A stretch of 43,536 nt of DNA. Source: DAOUTY01 sp964453665. Its GTDB lineage: Bacteria; Chloroflexota; Dehalococcoidia; SZUA-161. The stretch is taken from assembly GCA_964453665.1 (NCBI GenBank), contig CAYVQT010000025.1, positions 1 through 43,536 on the forward strand. The letters run 5' to 3'. The notes below the pieces were generated by a model that saw nothing but the letters and a program-made list of their open reading frames with translations, was not told where the DNA came from and made no database searches. Positions 16,925-23,774 of this stretch are shown piece after piece. Position numbers and translations under genes: made by a program. Position 1 is the stretch's first letter; each line of letters opens with the position of its first letter.

Positions 16925-18882
16925 ACCAGGACACCTTCGATCTGTGCCAGTATTTGCTCTGTGGTGAAATGTTTGCTTACTATTGCGCCGCTGGGGCAGG
17001 CAGCAGCGCAGGTGCCGCAACCTTTACACAGAGCCTCATTGATGGAAGCAACGCCCTTTTCCTCATCAAAGGTGATGGCACCATAAGGGCAAAGCTCTAT
17101 GCATGTCTTACAGCCGGAGCATATCTCCTCATCAACAACCGATGTTGCTGCCTCGATCTCGACCTCGCCCTTGCTGATCATAGACAGGACTCTCGCTGCT
17201 GCCGCAGACGCCTGGGCAACCGTATCCGGGATATCCTTCGGGCCCTGGCAGCATCCAGCGACGAAGATGCCATCCGTTGTGGTAGCCACCGGGTCCAGCT
17301 TGGGATGCTTTTCGAGTAAGAAGCCATCGGCGCTCCTGCTCAAAGAGAACATTTTAGCTGTTTCCCCCGCATCAGCGCGTGGTTCCAAGCCGGTGCTTAA
17401 AACAACCATGTCGACGGGGATGCGCCGCTGGCGGCCGATAAGGGTATCTTCGCACAGGACAATTAGCTTGCCTTCTTCATTTGCATTCTCAGACAGATCA
17501 GTGACCTCAGCGGCGCGTCCCCTTACAAAGTTAACGCCTTCTTCCTGAAGGCGATTATAGAACTCCTCATATCCCTTACCGAAGCAGCGAAGGTCAATGT
17601 AGAGCTGGTAGATCTCAGCATCGGGGATCTTCTCCCCTATTATATGGGAGAACTTCAGCGAGTACATACAGCAGACCCGTGAGCAATACTCGTGGTAGTT
17701 TATATCCCGGCTGCCGACACAGTGCAGAATAGCCACGCTTTTTGGCTGCGAACCGTCTTTGAGCTGGAGCTTGCCCCCAGTAGGGCCTGACGCATTGCTC
17801 ATTCTCTCGAACTGGAGTCCCGTGTAAACATTGTCATAACGCCCGTAACCATACTGAGTAATGACTGAAGGGTCGAAAGAATCGAAGCCTGTGGTAATAA
17901 TGATAGAGCCGACATCCACCTCGACAAAACTCTCCGTTTGCTCGAAGTCTATGGCATTGGCCTCGCAGAATTTCTCGCAAGCACGGCATTTGCCCTTCAG
18001 GAAATAAGCGCAAACATCGCGGTCTATGACAGGCACGTTGGGCACAGCTTGCGGGAAGGGCGTGTATATAGCTTTCCTCTGGCCCATCCCGACATCGAAC
18101 TCGTTGTCTGCCTTAAAAGGACATTTCTCCTGACAGACGCCGCAGCCGGTGCACTTGCTCTCATCGACATAACGCGGCTTCCTCCTGATTTTGACCTTGA
18201 AGTTGCCAACATAGCCCGAAACATCCATCACCTCGCTGTATGTCATCAGCTCTATGTTTTCGTCTGACCTCACCGAGGCCATTTTCGGTGTCAGTATTCA
18301 GGCTGAACAGTCGAGTGTGGGGAAGGTCTTGTCAAGCTGGGCCATGTGGCCGCCAATGGATGGCTCTCTCTCTACCAGGTAAACATGGTTACCCGAGTTG
18401 GCAATCTCAAGTGCCGCCTGGATGCCGGCGATGCCGGCCCCTACGACCAGGGTGTTGGGGTTAATGGGTACCTCTCTAGTCTCCAACGGTTGGTGATGGT
18501 ATACCTTCTTGACCGCTGCGCTAACCAATGCCTTGGCTTTCTCAGTTGCAAGCTCGTGATCATCGGTAACCCAGGCACACTGCTCGCGAATATTAGCCAT
18601 CTCCATCAGATACGGGTTCAAGTCGGCACTGGCCAGTGTGCGCCTGAAGGTCAACTCGTGGAGCCGTGGCGAACAGGACGCTATCACTACACGATTCAGG
18701 TTATGCTCCTTGATGTCGTTCTTGATGAGATCCTGCCCCGGGTCTGAGCAGACGAACTTGTAGTCCTTGGCTAACACCACACCTTCCAGGCCCCTGACGA
18801 ACTCTGCTACCTGTTCGACATCAACTGTTGCGGCAATATTGGCCCCGCAGTGACAGACATAGACACCGATTCTTCGCTCCAT
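16921..18882 (-). CDS. hdrA: HdrA, FAD-containing heterodisulfide reductase subunit, predicted selenoprotein
   Basis: Two adjacent open frames (to 18298 and from 18282) are one 653-aa HdrA interrupted by an in-frame TGA at 18298-18300 (residue 195). The sequence runs FPTLDCSA-U-ILTPKM; HdrA proteins have Cys at U, and the methanococcal HdrA selenoprotein has Sec at about this position. A SECIS-like hairpin follows directly. Domains: an N-terminal cluster segment (YVCHCG), the FAD GxGxxG motif (VGAGIAGIQAALE), an inserted ferredoxin unit (CTGCGVCQEKCPF), a thioredoxin-reductase-like fold, and a C-terminal 2x[4Fe-4S] domain (CSGCKTCIELCP, CKGCGTCAAACP). HdrA flavin is the site of electron bifurcation in methanogen Hdr complexes. 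The start at 18882 has AAGGGGG upstream. TGA is a true stop elsewhere in this operon. Confidence 0.93.
18264..18294 (-). promoter_or_regulatory. Putative bacterial SECIS hairpin of hdrA
   Basis: Starting three nt after the TGA at 18298-18300, CTGAC pairs with GTCAG and, inside it, ACCGA pairs with TCGGT. A 3-nt bulge (GAG) sits on one side, and the apical loop AAATGGCC contains GG. Ten base pairs directly behind an in-frame UGA, with G in the loop, match the bacterial SECIS plan. Confidence 0.75.
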
Positions 18883-18895
18883 TGTATCCCCCTTG

Positions 18896-19777
18896 TCAGA
18901 TCTCAACATACTTGGCTAGAACTCTATCGGCCGGGACTATGCATTTCTCTAACCCCAGGGTCTTGCCGTCGATTCCGAAGGCCAGGCCCATAAGCTGCGT
19001 AAAGAACAAGATAGGGAGTTTGAAATTTGTTTTAAATTTCTTGTTAACATTGCCCTGATAGACATCTAGATTTGTTTGGCATAGCGGACAGACGGTGGCG
19101 ATGCACTCAGCCCCGTTACTTGCGGCGCTGTCGAGGAGTTTACGTATCAGCCCCAGGGCAAGGTCCTCCTCAGATATAATCAGAGACCCCCCGCAGCAAC
19201 GAGCCTTCAAAGGGAAATCAGTAGCCTTAGCTCCCAGGCTCTCTATCAGGCGGTCAAGGGATTGCGGTGCTTCCGGGTCATCAAAGGTTGGCCCGGGCCG
19301 CACAACCTGGCAGCCGTAGTAGGGAGCTACGCTGAGGTCGTCAAGTTTCTTTATAACCTTCGCTGAGATTTCGTCAAAGCCTATATCATTTACAAAAACA
19401 TCAAGCAAGTGCCGCACCTTAACAGTGCCATAGTACTCAAGTCCGCCAGCCGCCAGAGCCTCATCCACCTTGGCTCTCAGCTCAGGGTACTCCTTGAGGT
19501 ATGAATTGGTCCTGCTTAAGATGACATAGCAGGCACTACAGGGTGTCACCAGATCAAGACCCTTTTCCTCAGCTAGAGCCAGGTTGCGACCTGAACTGCA
19601 CAACGAAGCCAACTCGTCAACGGAGGTGTAGGGTGTAGACCCGCAGCAGTTCCAATTTTCAAGCTCGATGAGTTCTACGTCCAGTACCTTAGCTACAGCC
19701 TGTATTGACATGCCGTATGCCTTGGCCCCACCGTGTGATGAAGAACAACCGGGGAAGTAAGTATAATATCTCATCAT
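18896..19777 (-). CDS. hdrB: HdrB, heterodisulfide reductase subunit with two CCG domains
   Basis: A 293-aa catalytic-type Hdr subunit. It has two cysteine-rich CCG domains: the first with FPGCSSS and NWNCCGST, the second with YGCQVVRPG and ARCCGGS. In methanogens these hold two unusual 4Fe-4S clusters that cleave CoM-S-S-CoB. Bacteria lack that substrate, so another disulfide or an electron carrier must be used; the identity is unknown. The start overlaps the hdrC stop (ATGA), and a second ATG follows at once. No selenocysteine is seen. Confidence 0.95.
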   Translation of the reverse strand: MMRYYTYFPGCSSSHGGAKAYGMSIQAVAKVLDVELIELENWNCCGSTPYTSVDELASLCSSGRNLALAEEKGLDLVTPCSACYVILSRTNSYLKEYPELRAKVDEALAAGGLEYYGTVKVRHLLDVFVNDIGFDEISAKVIKKLDDLSVAPYYGCQVVRPGPTFDDPEAPQSLDRLIESLGAKATDFPLKARCCGGSLIISEEDLALGLIRKLLDSAASNGAECIATVCPLCQTNLDVYQGNVNKKFKTNFKLPILFFTQLMGLAFGIDGKTLGLEKCIVPADRVLAKYVEI

Positions 19778-20343
19778 ATACCTCCCAACTCGTCAGCCTT
19801 GTCCAGGATGGCTTTTAGCTGCTTCTCTGCTTCCGGCTTCAACCTTTTGGCTTTGATAGACAGGCGTCCGTGTGTTAGCAAACTGAGCGCCATGGGGATC
19901 ATCCTCAGGGCACGCAACGGGTTAGTTAAGAGGTAGAACAAGATCATAAAGCTTGGCTCTGGGACGCTGCCGATGCTATACACGAAGTCGCTGAAGCTTC
20001 TATACATAGTTGGTGTTAATGTTCGTGCGCTACTCATGTTCTCACGGACAGATAGGCACTCCAGGGCATGCATGATATCCGTTATTTTGATTTCCCTGGG
20101 ACAGCGTACCGTGCAGAGATAACACGAAGCGCAAAGCCACATCGAATTGCTGGATAAAACCTCCTCGCGCATGCCCGCTCGTGCCATAGCGATGAGCTTT
20201 CTGGGTGTGTAGTCCATCCTGTTGGCATTGGGACATGAGGCAGAGCAGGTGCCGCATTGAATACACAGGCGAATCCGTTCGCCTCCGGGCAAGCTGCTGA
20301 TCTCCTCAATAAGAGTGTCAGTGCCTTTTACCTTTGTTTCCAT
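19774..20343 (-). CDS. hdrC: HdrC, heterodisulfide reductase iron-sulfur subunit
   Basis: A 189-aa protein with two 4Fe-4S motifs: CIQCGTCSASCPN (about residues 27-39) and CASCYLCTVRCPR (about 71-83). These pass electrons from HdrA to HdrB. The C-terminal part has a weakly hydrophobic stretch (FMILFYLLTNPLRALRMIPMA) that may touch the membrane or simply be the core of the fold. It is the first gene of the ten-gene operon. Its upstream region carries a 7-2-7 inverted heptamer and a CAGGCATTAA box. Confidence 0.95.
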   Translation of the reverse strand: METKVKGTDTLIEEISSLPGGERIRLCIQCGTCSASCPNANRMDYTPRKLIAMARAGMREEVLSSNSMWLCASCYLCTVRCPREIKITDIMHALECLSVRENMSSARTLTPTMYRSFSDFVYSIGSVPEPSFMILFYLLTNPLRALRMIPMALSLLTHGRLSIKAKRLKPEAEKQLKAILDKADELGGI

Positions 20344-20500
20344 AGTACACCAACCTATGTCAGGTAATTTTGGTAAGAATCGATGCTAATGTATGGTGAG
20401 CTATGAGGAATTTCCAACTATCGATGGGTAATTTAATACCGCGCAAGTTTCTTACCTCTGCCCCCAGTCTATTCCACGAGTCAGCAAATCAACTAGAGCT

Positions 20501-20510
20501 TTAATGCCTG
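20501..20510 (-). promoter_or_regulatory. CAGGCATTAA promoter-like box of the hdr operon
   Basis: Read on the minus strand this is CAGGCATTAA, shared with CAGGCATTAT before the small membrane-protein genes and CAGGCATAAT before the 23.2-kb gene. CATTAA would be the -10 element, 158 bases before the hdrC ATG. The spacing to the upstream inverted heptamer is conserved at all three promoters. Confidence 0.55.
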
Positions 20511-20548
20511 TTTTCGATTGCTGGAAAAGCCTAAAGTATCATACGCAC

Positions 20549-20564
20549 TAGGCATTTATGCCTA
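20549..20564. promoter_or_regulatory. Perfect 7-2-7 inverted heptamer (NarL-type operator candidate), hdr promoter
   Basis: TAGGCAT-TT-ATGCCTA is a perfect inverted repeat of two heptamers with a 2-bp spacer, the arrangement bound by NarL/NarP-type dimers. It lies 50.5 bp (centre) upstream of the putative -10 box of the hdrC operon. The heptamer differs from the E. coli NarL consensus, so binding by a local regulator is inferred. Confidence 0.65.
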
Positions 20565-20820
20565 ATTCCTGGATGACAGCAATAAGCGTTTGAGCCCGAT
20601 CTGAAGAGCATTGTGGCTTGGAACCGGGCAGGAGCATACTATCGCGGTATAGCGGCATTGACTTGGAAAAGTGATTTTTATTTTATAAGAAAAGCGTCCT
20701 GTTTGCTGATGGCAGTGTGTCCTTGCGGAGTTGTAATCAGGGGACTGGATAGCGAGCCCGGTACCTTTAGGCTGCATCTTAAGCTAAGGATTTGAAAGTG
20801 ATAGAAGCTAATTAGCAAAC

Positions 20821-20887
20821 GCTGCACCTATCGACGCCCAGGTGTTCGAGATTGACTGCGCGGTGTCTCGATGTCGACAGGTGCAGC
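20821..20887. repeat. Nested inverted repeat / structured element
   Basis: Three arms nest in order. GCTGCACCT (20821-20829) pairs with AGGTGCAGC (20879-20887), CGAC (20832-20835) with GTCG (20873-20876), and TCGAGA (20846-20851) with TCTCGA (20866-20871). It lies downstream of the small membrane-protein genes on the minus strand. It has no U tract, so it is not a standard terminator; it could be a processed RNA end, a small RNA or a relic of a mobile element. Confidence 0.55.
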
Positions 20888-21034
20888 CTGGATTGTCAAG
20901 TTGCGTGTGGTGCATTAAGCGTTATCTGAAGCAACCAATTGATGCGACGGCACCTTATAGCTAATTATTATTACTGGGATACTTTATAATTGAGGCAATT
21001 GCTCTTGGCCTCTCTACGTCGTGCCTATAACGCC

Positions 21035-21214
21035 TTAGCTGCTCTGGATAACCTTCTGTGCCTCCTTCAACGTCTTGGTTCTCTTCTTCTCCCGTGCGCG
21101 TGTAGCTCGTATGACCTGATAGATACCGCTGATGTTCAGATACCATACTAAAGCGACAGGTAGAAGAATCAGGGGTATTCCCAGAACAAGCGCTAATATT
21201 GCCCACCACTCCAT
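21035..21214 (-). CDS. Small single-helix membrane protein, paralogue 1 (59 aa)
   Basis: A 60-codon gene with AAAGGAGG ten bases before the ATG. The product starts MEWWAILALVLGIPLILLP, spans the membrane once (about residues 4-26), continues VWYLNISGIYQVIRATR and ends in a basic Lys/Arg-rich tail. Three tandem paralogues share the pattern W-x(8)-LGIP-x-IL-x-P-x(3)-VWYLN-[IV]-x-GIY-x-[AV]-I-[KR]. The family is not one I recognise. It has no cysteines, so it is not itself a redox carrier; a role as membrane anchor, docking helix or regulator is inference. The positive-inside rule puts the basic tail in the cytoplasm. Confidence 0.85.
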   Translation of the reverse strand: MEWWAILALVLGIPLILLPVALVWYLNISGIYQVIRATRAREKKRTKTLKEAQKVIQSS

Positions 21215-21321
21215 GTCAAAACCTCCTTTCGTTTGTTGCCTTTTTGAATCAGGTCACCTGTCCTTATGTCTGGCACAGATGAGTTTCTTCCGACCGAGGT
21301 GCTATATGGATGTCCGCTTTG

Positions 21322-21498
21322 TCATCGCACAGCTTCATCGGCCGCGCCCTTAGGCTCCTCTTTACGGGCGGCCTTTTTCTCGCGAGCTTCCTTTATTGCC
21401 GCGTAGATACCACCGACGTTCAGGTACCATACATAAGCAGCCGGAAAGAGGATAACTGGTATACCGAGTACCAGAATCAGTATTACATACCACTCCAT
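21322..21498 (-). CDS. Small single-helix membrane protein, paralogue 2 (58 aa)
   Basis: A 59-codon gene, with an AAAGGGGGGG purine run upstream of the ATG. The product starts MEWYVILILVLGIPVILFP, then AAYVWYLNVGGIYAAIKEAR and a charged tail rich in Lys, Glu and Ala. It has the same one-helix plan as the flanking paralogues; the tail is the divergent part. The three lie head to tail with gaps of 78-107 bp, so they probably share a transcript started near 21.94 kb. Function unknown. Confidence 0.85.
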   Translation of the reverse strand: MEWYVILILVLGIPVILFPAAYVWYLNVGGIYAAIKEAREKKAARKEEPKGAADEAVR

Positions 21499-21576
21499 TT
21501 CAATCCCCCCCTTTCCACCAATGCCTGCCCGAAGCAGGCTGGCTAATCAGTGTATGGCACTAACCAGTTTATTATC

Positions 21577-21750
21577 CTAGCCGGGTTTTCTAATCACCCC
21601 CGGGGCTCCCTTTACGCGGATAGCCTTATTCCTCCGGGTCCCCTTTATGGCTTCGTAGATACCGCCGATGTTCAAGTACCACACAAAGACCACTGGAAAG
21701 AGAATGACAGGTATGCCCAGCGCTAGCGCTACTATGAATTCCCACTGCAT
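21577..21750 (-). CDS. Small single-helix membrane protein, paralogue 3 (57 aa)
   Basis: A 58-codon gene with AAAGGAGG upstream; an in-frame GTG directly precedes the ATG. The product starts MQWEFIVALALGIPVILFP, then VVFVWYLNIGGIYEAIKGTR and a basic tail ending in KPG. It is the first of the tandem trio on the minus strand. Its upstream region carries the same 7-2-7 heptamer pair and CAGGCATTAT box as the hdr operon, which suggests shared control with the Hdr/Fdh/Mvh complex. Function unknown. Confidence 0.85.
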   Translation of the reverse strand: MQWEFIVALALGIPVILFPVVFVWYLNIGGIYEAIKGTRRNKAIRVKGAPGVIRKPG

Positions 21751-21947
21751 CACTCACGACCTCCTTTCTCTGGACACCTGCCCTGGTCTAAATGACCGAT
21801 GCCGACTATCTGCTAAACGGAGACGGGGGGCCGGATGCGGGACCAAACCGTCGGGAGTTTCTGCGCTTGCTAGCTGTCTTATTTCACTCCGGTCCCCCCT
21901 AGCCTCCACCATTACACTATCACCTCGCCGTAAAATCGACTTCCGCC

Positions 21948-21957
21948 ATAATGCCTG
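21948..21957 (-). promoter_or_regulatory. CAGGCATTAT promoter-like box of the small-protein trio
   Basis: On the minus strand CAGGCATTAT, followed by GGCGG, matches the box before the 23.2-kb gene (CAGGCATAAT then GGCGG). CATTAT would be the -10 element, 198 bases before the first small gene. Confidence 0.55.
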
Positions 21958-21997
21958 TTTACTGATGGCTAAAATCGCTTACAAAATGAGGCACTGG

Positions 21998-22013
21998 CAC
22001 GCATTTATGCCTA
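21998..22013. promoter_or_regulatory. 7-2-7 inverted heptamer (NarL-type operator candidate), small-protein promoter
   Basis: CACGCAT-TT-ATGCCTA: one arm is identical to the perfect site at 20549-20564, and the other keeps GCAT. The centre is 52.5 bp upstream of the putative -10 box on the minus strand, close to the spacing at the other two promoters. Confidence 0.6.
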
Positions 22014-22253
22014 GCTCCTGTCGAACCGTGTTGGGGAGTTGTAACTGCTTATAGAGCGATATGGCCGGAAGTTAGCTAAGACGAGGTATGATGCGATTAT
22101 GACTGGACTAAGATAACATTGAGAGGGGGCAATTTAGACAAGATGCAATATAGCTGCTATTAATAAAGCTGTGCCCGGGCTTGGCGTATCTAGCTACGAA
22201 GCAGATCGACTTGATATTTACCGTCTTTGGGTGCCCTCGCGTTAATAATCAAA

Positions 22254-22931
22254 TCAAGGCAGGTCCTTGATAGTGACCCATCCTTCTTTAAGGGCTCGCA
22301 CCATGGCCTCTGTCCGTGAGCTAACCTGCAGCTTGTCAAAGATGCGTCCCAAATGTGCCTGAACAGTACGCATGCTTAGACAAAGCTCTTCGGCAATATC
22401 CTTATTACTCAGGCCCCTGGTAACCAGCCGGAGAACTTCCATCTCCCTATCGCTTAGAGTGTTCTCTGGCTGTACCGACTCAGCCTTGTCAGAATGGGGC
22501 ACAAAATGGTTCAGAACCTTGCGGGCAACCGAGGGATGGAGCACTGACTCCCCGGCATGGACCGCTCTAACGGCATCAATAAGTTCCTGCCCGCGGACGC
22601 TCTTCAAGAGATAACCGGCGGCTCCTGCTTCCAGCAGGCTGAAAATGAACTGATCATCGTCATAAGCAGTGAGTATCAACACAGATATACCGGGGTAAAG
22701 CTCTTTGATTTGTTTGGTGGCCTCGATGCCGTCGAGTATGGGCATAGAGATGTCGATAATCGCAACGTCAGGCCTGAACCTGGCAGCCAGGCTGACTGCC
22801 TCCTCCCCGTCTCCTGCCTCAGCTACCACCTCTATGTCCTGTTCCTGCTCCAGGATCTGGCGTGTGCCCTCTCTCAGCACGGCATGATCATCAGCAATCA
22901 GAACTTTAATCCTGTCCAAGTGGCACTCCAA
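22254..22931 (-). CDS. NarL/FixJ-family response regulator, orphan (RR2)
   Basis: A 225-aa regulator with a receiver domain (Asp14/Asp15, phospho-Asp60 in IIDISMP, Lys in LLKSVRG) and a LuxR-type helix-turn-helix (LSDREMEVLRLVTRG...TVQAHLGRIFDKL). It is highly similar to RR1 at 8.9-9.6 kb along its length, including the linker. No kinase gene adjoins it; the nearest, HK2 at 23.8 kb, is separated by a divergent gene. Its own upstream region contains an inverted heptamer at 22981-22996, which could serve this gene, the divergent gene, or both. Confidence 0.93.
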   Translation of the reverse strand: MECHLDRIKVLIADDHAVLREGTRQILEQEQDIEVVAEAGDGEEAVSLAARFRPDVAIIDISMPILDGIEATKQIKELYPGISVLILTAYDDDQFIFSLLEAGAAGYLLKSVRGQELIDAVRAVHAGESVLHPSVARKVLNHFVPHSDKAESVQPENTLSDREMEVLRLVTRGLSNKDIAEELCLSMRTVQAHLGRIFDKLQVSSRTEAMVRALKEGWVTIKDLP

Positions 22932-22980
22932 TCCACGTCCAATATTATACCATAGCTGTCGCCTGGTGACTTCCTCTTAA

Positions 22981-22996
22981 TGTGCATAAATGCTTA
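22981..22996. promoter_or_regulatory. 7-2-7 inverted heptamer between RR2 and the 23.2-kb gene
   Basis: TGTGCAT-AA-ATGCTTA keeps the GCAT-AA-ATGC core of the perfect site. Its centre is 51.5 bp upstream of a CAGGCATAAT box on the plus strand and 57 bp from the RR2 start on the minus strand. Confidence 0.58.
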
Positions 22997-23035
22997 GCAA
23001 TGCGTCGCATCATAGTAATTTTGTGCAGGTATAAA

Positions 23036-23045
23036 CAGGCATAAT
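23036..23045 (+). promoter_or_regulatory. CAGGCATAAT promoter-like box
   Basis: CAGGCATAAT followed by GGCGG; CATAAT resembles a -10 hexamer. No good -35 stands 17 bp before it, as expected for an activator-dependent promoter. The gene start lies 164 bases downstream. Confidence 0.55.
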
Positions 23046-23208
23046 GGCGGAAGTCGGTTTTACTGCCGAGGTGGTAAATTGATAGTGAAGGCACGAGTGA
23101 TGGCGAGTATCAACGAAGTCCATCTGTTGCATGCCGTAACGAAGGCATTCAACTACGAAATTACTGCCCCGGCGTTTCCGGCAAGAAGCGCCGGAAAGGA
23201 GGATTGAA

Positions 23209-23655
23209 ATGGCGTGGTATATCGTACTAGTGCTGGTGTTTTCGATACCCATCATATTCTTCGCAGCGGCATATGTGTTGTTCCTGACCATCGGCGGTGT
23301 CTATTCGATCGTTAAGGACGCCAGGGAGATGCGGGCTTTTCGCAGGAAAGCGATGGAAGATGCCCGGCGGTGGGGTGAAGTATCAGAGGAAGATACAGGC
23401 AAGGCGTCTATGGAAAAAATGTATCTGGTCTGTCAGCGTTGCAGCAGGACGGTTGATACCGGTCGAGATGGCCCCTACCCTCAGACACTATTCGTGCGCG
23501 GGTACTGCGATAGGTGCGCCGGTTTTTTACTTGACCGGGCGAAGAATGGTGGACGCGATAAGAGGCTAGAAAGCGTGGTGCTCGTTTGCAGCGATATAGC
23601 CTCTAAAGCCGGAGCGGCTTCTCTGCAGTTAAATCCGGAAGCCATACTAAGCTGA
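23209..23655 (+). CDS. Membrane helix fused to a cysteine-pair (zinc-ribbon-like) domain
   Basis: A 148-aa protein with AAAGGAGG before the ATG. Residues 1-45 (MAWYIVLVLVFSIPIIFF, then TIGGVYSIVKDARE) align with the tandem small membrane proteins: the Trp at position 3, the x-IP-x-I core, and GG-[IV]-Y-x-x-[IV]-K. A charged linker follows. Then comes a domain with CQRC (about residue 76) and CDRC (about residue 102), spaced like a zinc ribbon, and a C-terminal part with one further Cys. It looks like the same anchor with a soluble metal-binding domain on the cytoplasmic side. The family is not recognised. Its promoter shares the heptamer-box layout of the hdr operon. Confidence 0.82.
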   Translation: MAWYIVLVLVFSIPIIFFAAAYVLFLTIGGVYSIVKDAREMRAFRRKAMEDARRWGEVSEEDTGKASMEKMYLVCQRCSRTVDTGRDGPYPQTLFVRGYCDRCAGFLLDRAKNGGRDKRLESVVLVCSDIASKAGAASLQLNPEAILS

Positions 23656-23774
23656 TAGCATATAAAAAAGGCGAATCTGCACCGGCGCTGACTGTTCCAT
23701 ATTTTCCGTCCTGTGGAGAAAAAACCGAGTCTGCCGAGGAAATGGGTACGCGGGGGTTGAATTATCAGGAGAGA

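Larger units (their letters stand above)
20344..21034. other. Long non-coding stretch upstream of hdrC
   Basis: About 690 bp with no supported gene. It holds a perfect 7-2-7 inverted heptamer, a CAGGCATTAA box on the minus strand and, at 20821-20887, a nested inverted repeat. The rest shows nothing I can name; short open frames here lack ribosome-binding sites and recognisable products. Confidence 0.6.
21751..22253. other. Non-coding promoter region of the small-protein trio
   Basis: About 500 bp between paralogue 3 and the end of RR2. It contains the CAGGCATTAT box and the inverted heptamers described separately. A 36-codon frame at 21792-21902 (+) includes a twin-arginine-like RREFLRLLAVL but lacks a ribosome-binding site and a full signal peptide, so it is not called as a gene. 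Confidence 0.55.

Noticed and set aside
13013..18300. Reading the two in-frame TGA codons as nonsense mutations
   Set aside because: Both fall at known selenocysteine positions of their families, both are followed by hairpins, and both frames stay intact to a proper end; two unrelated mutations would not do this.
21792..21902. 36-codon plus-strand frame with a twin-arginine-like RREFLRLLAVL
   Set aside because: No ribosome-binding site, no full signal peptide after the motif and an early stop; at most a relic of a Tat-exported protein.
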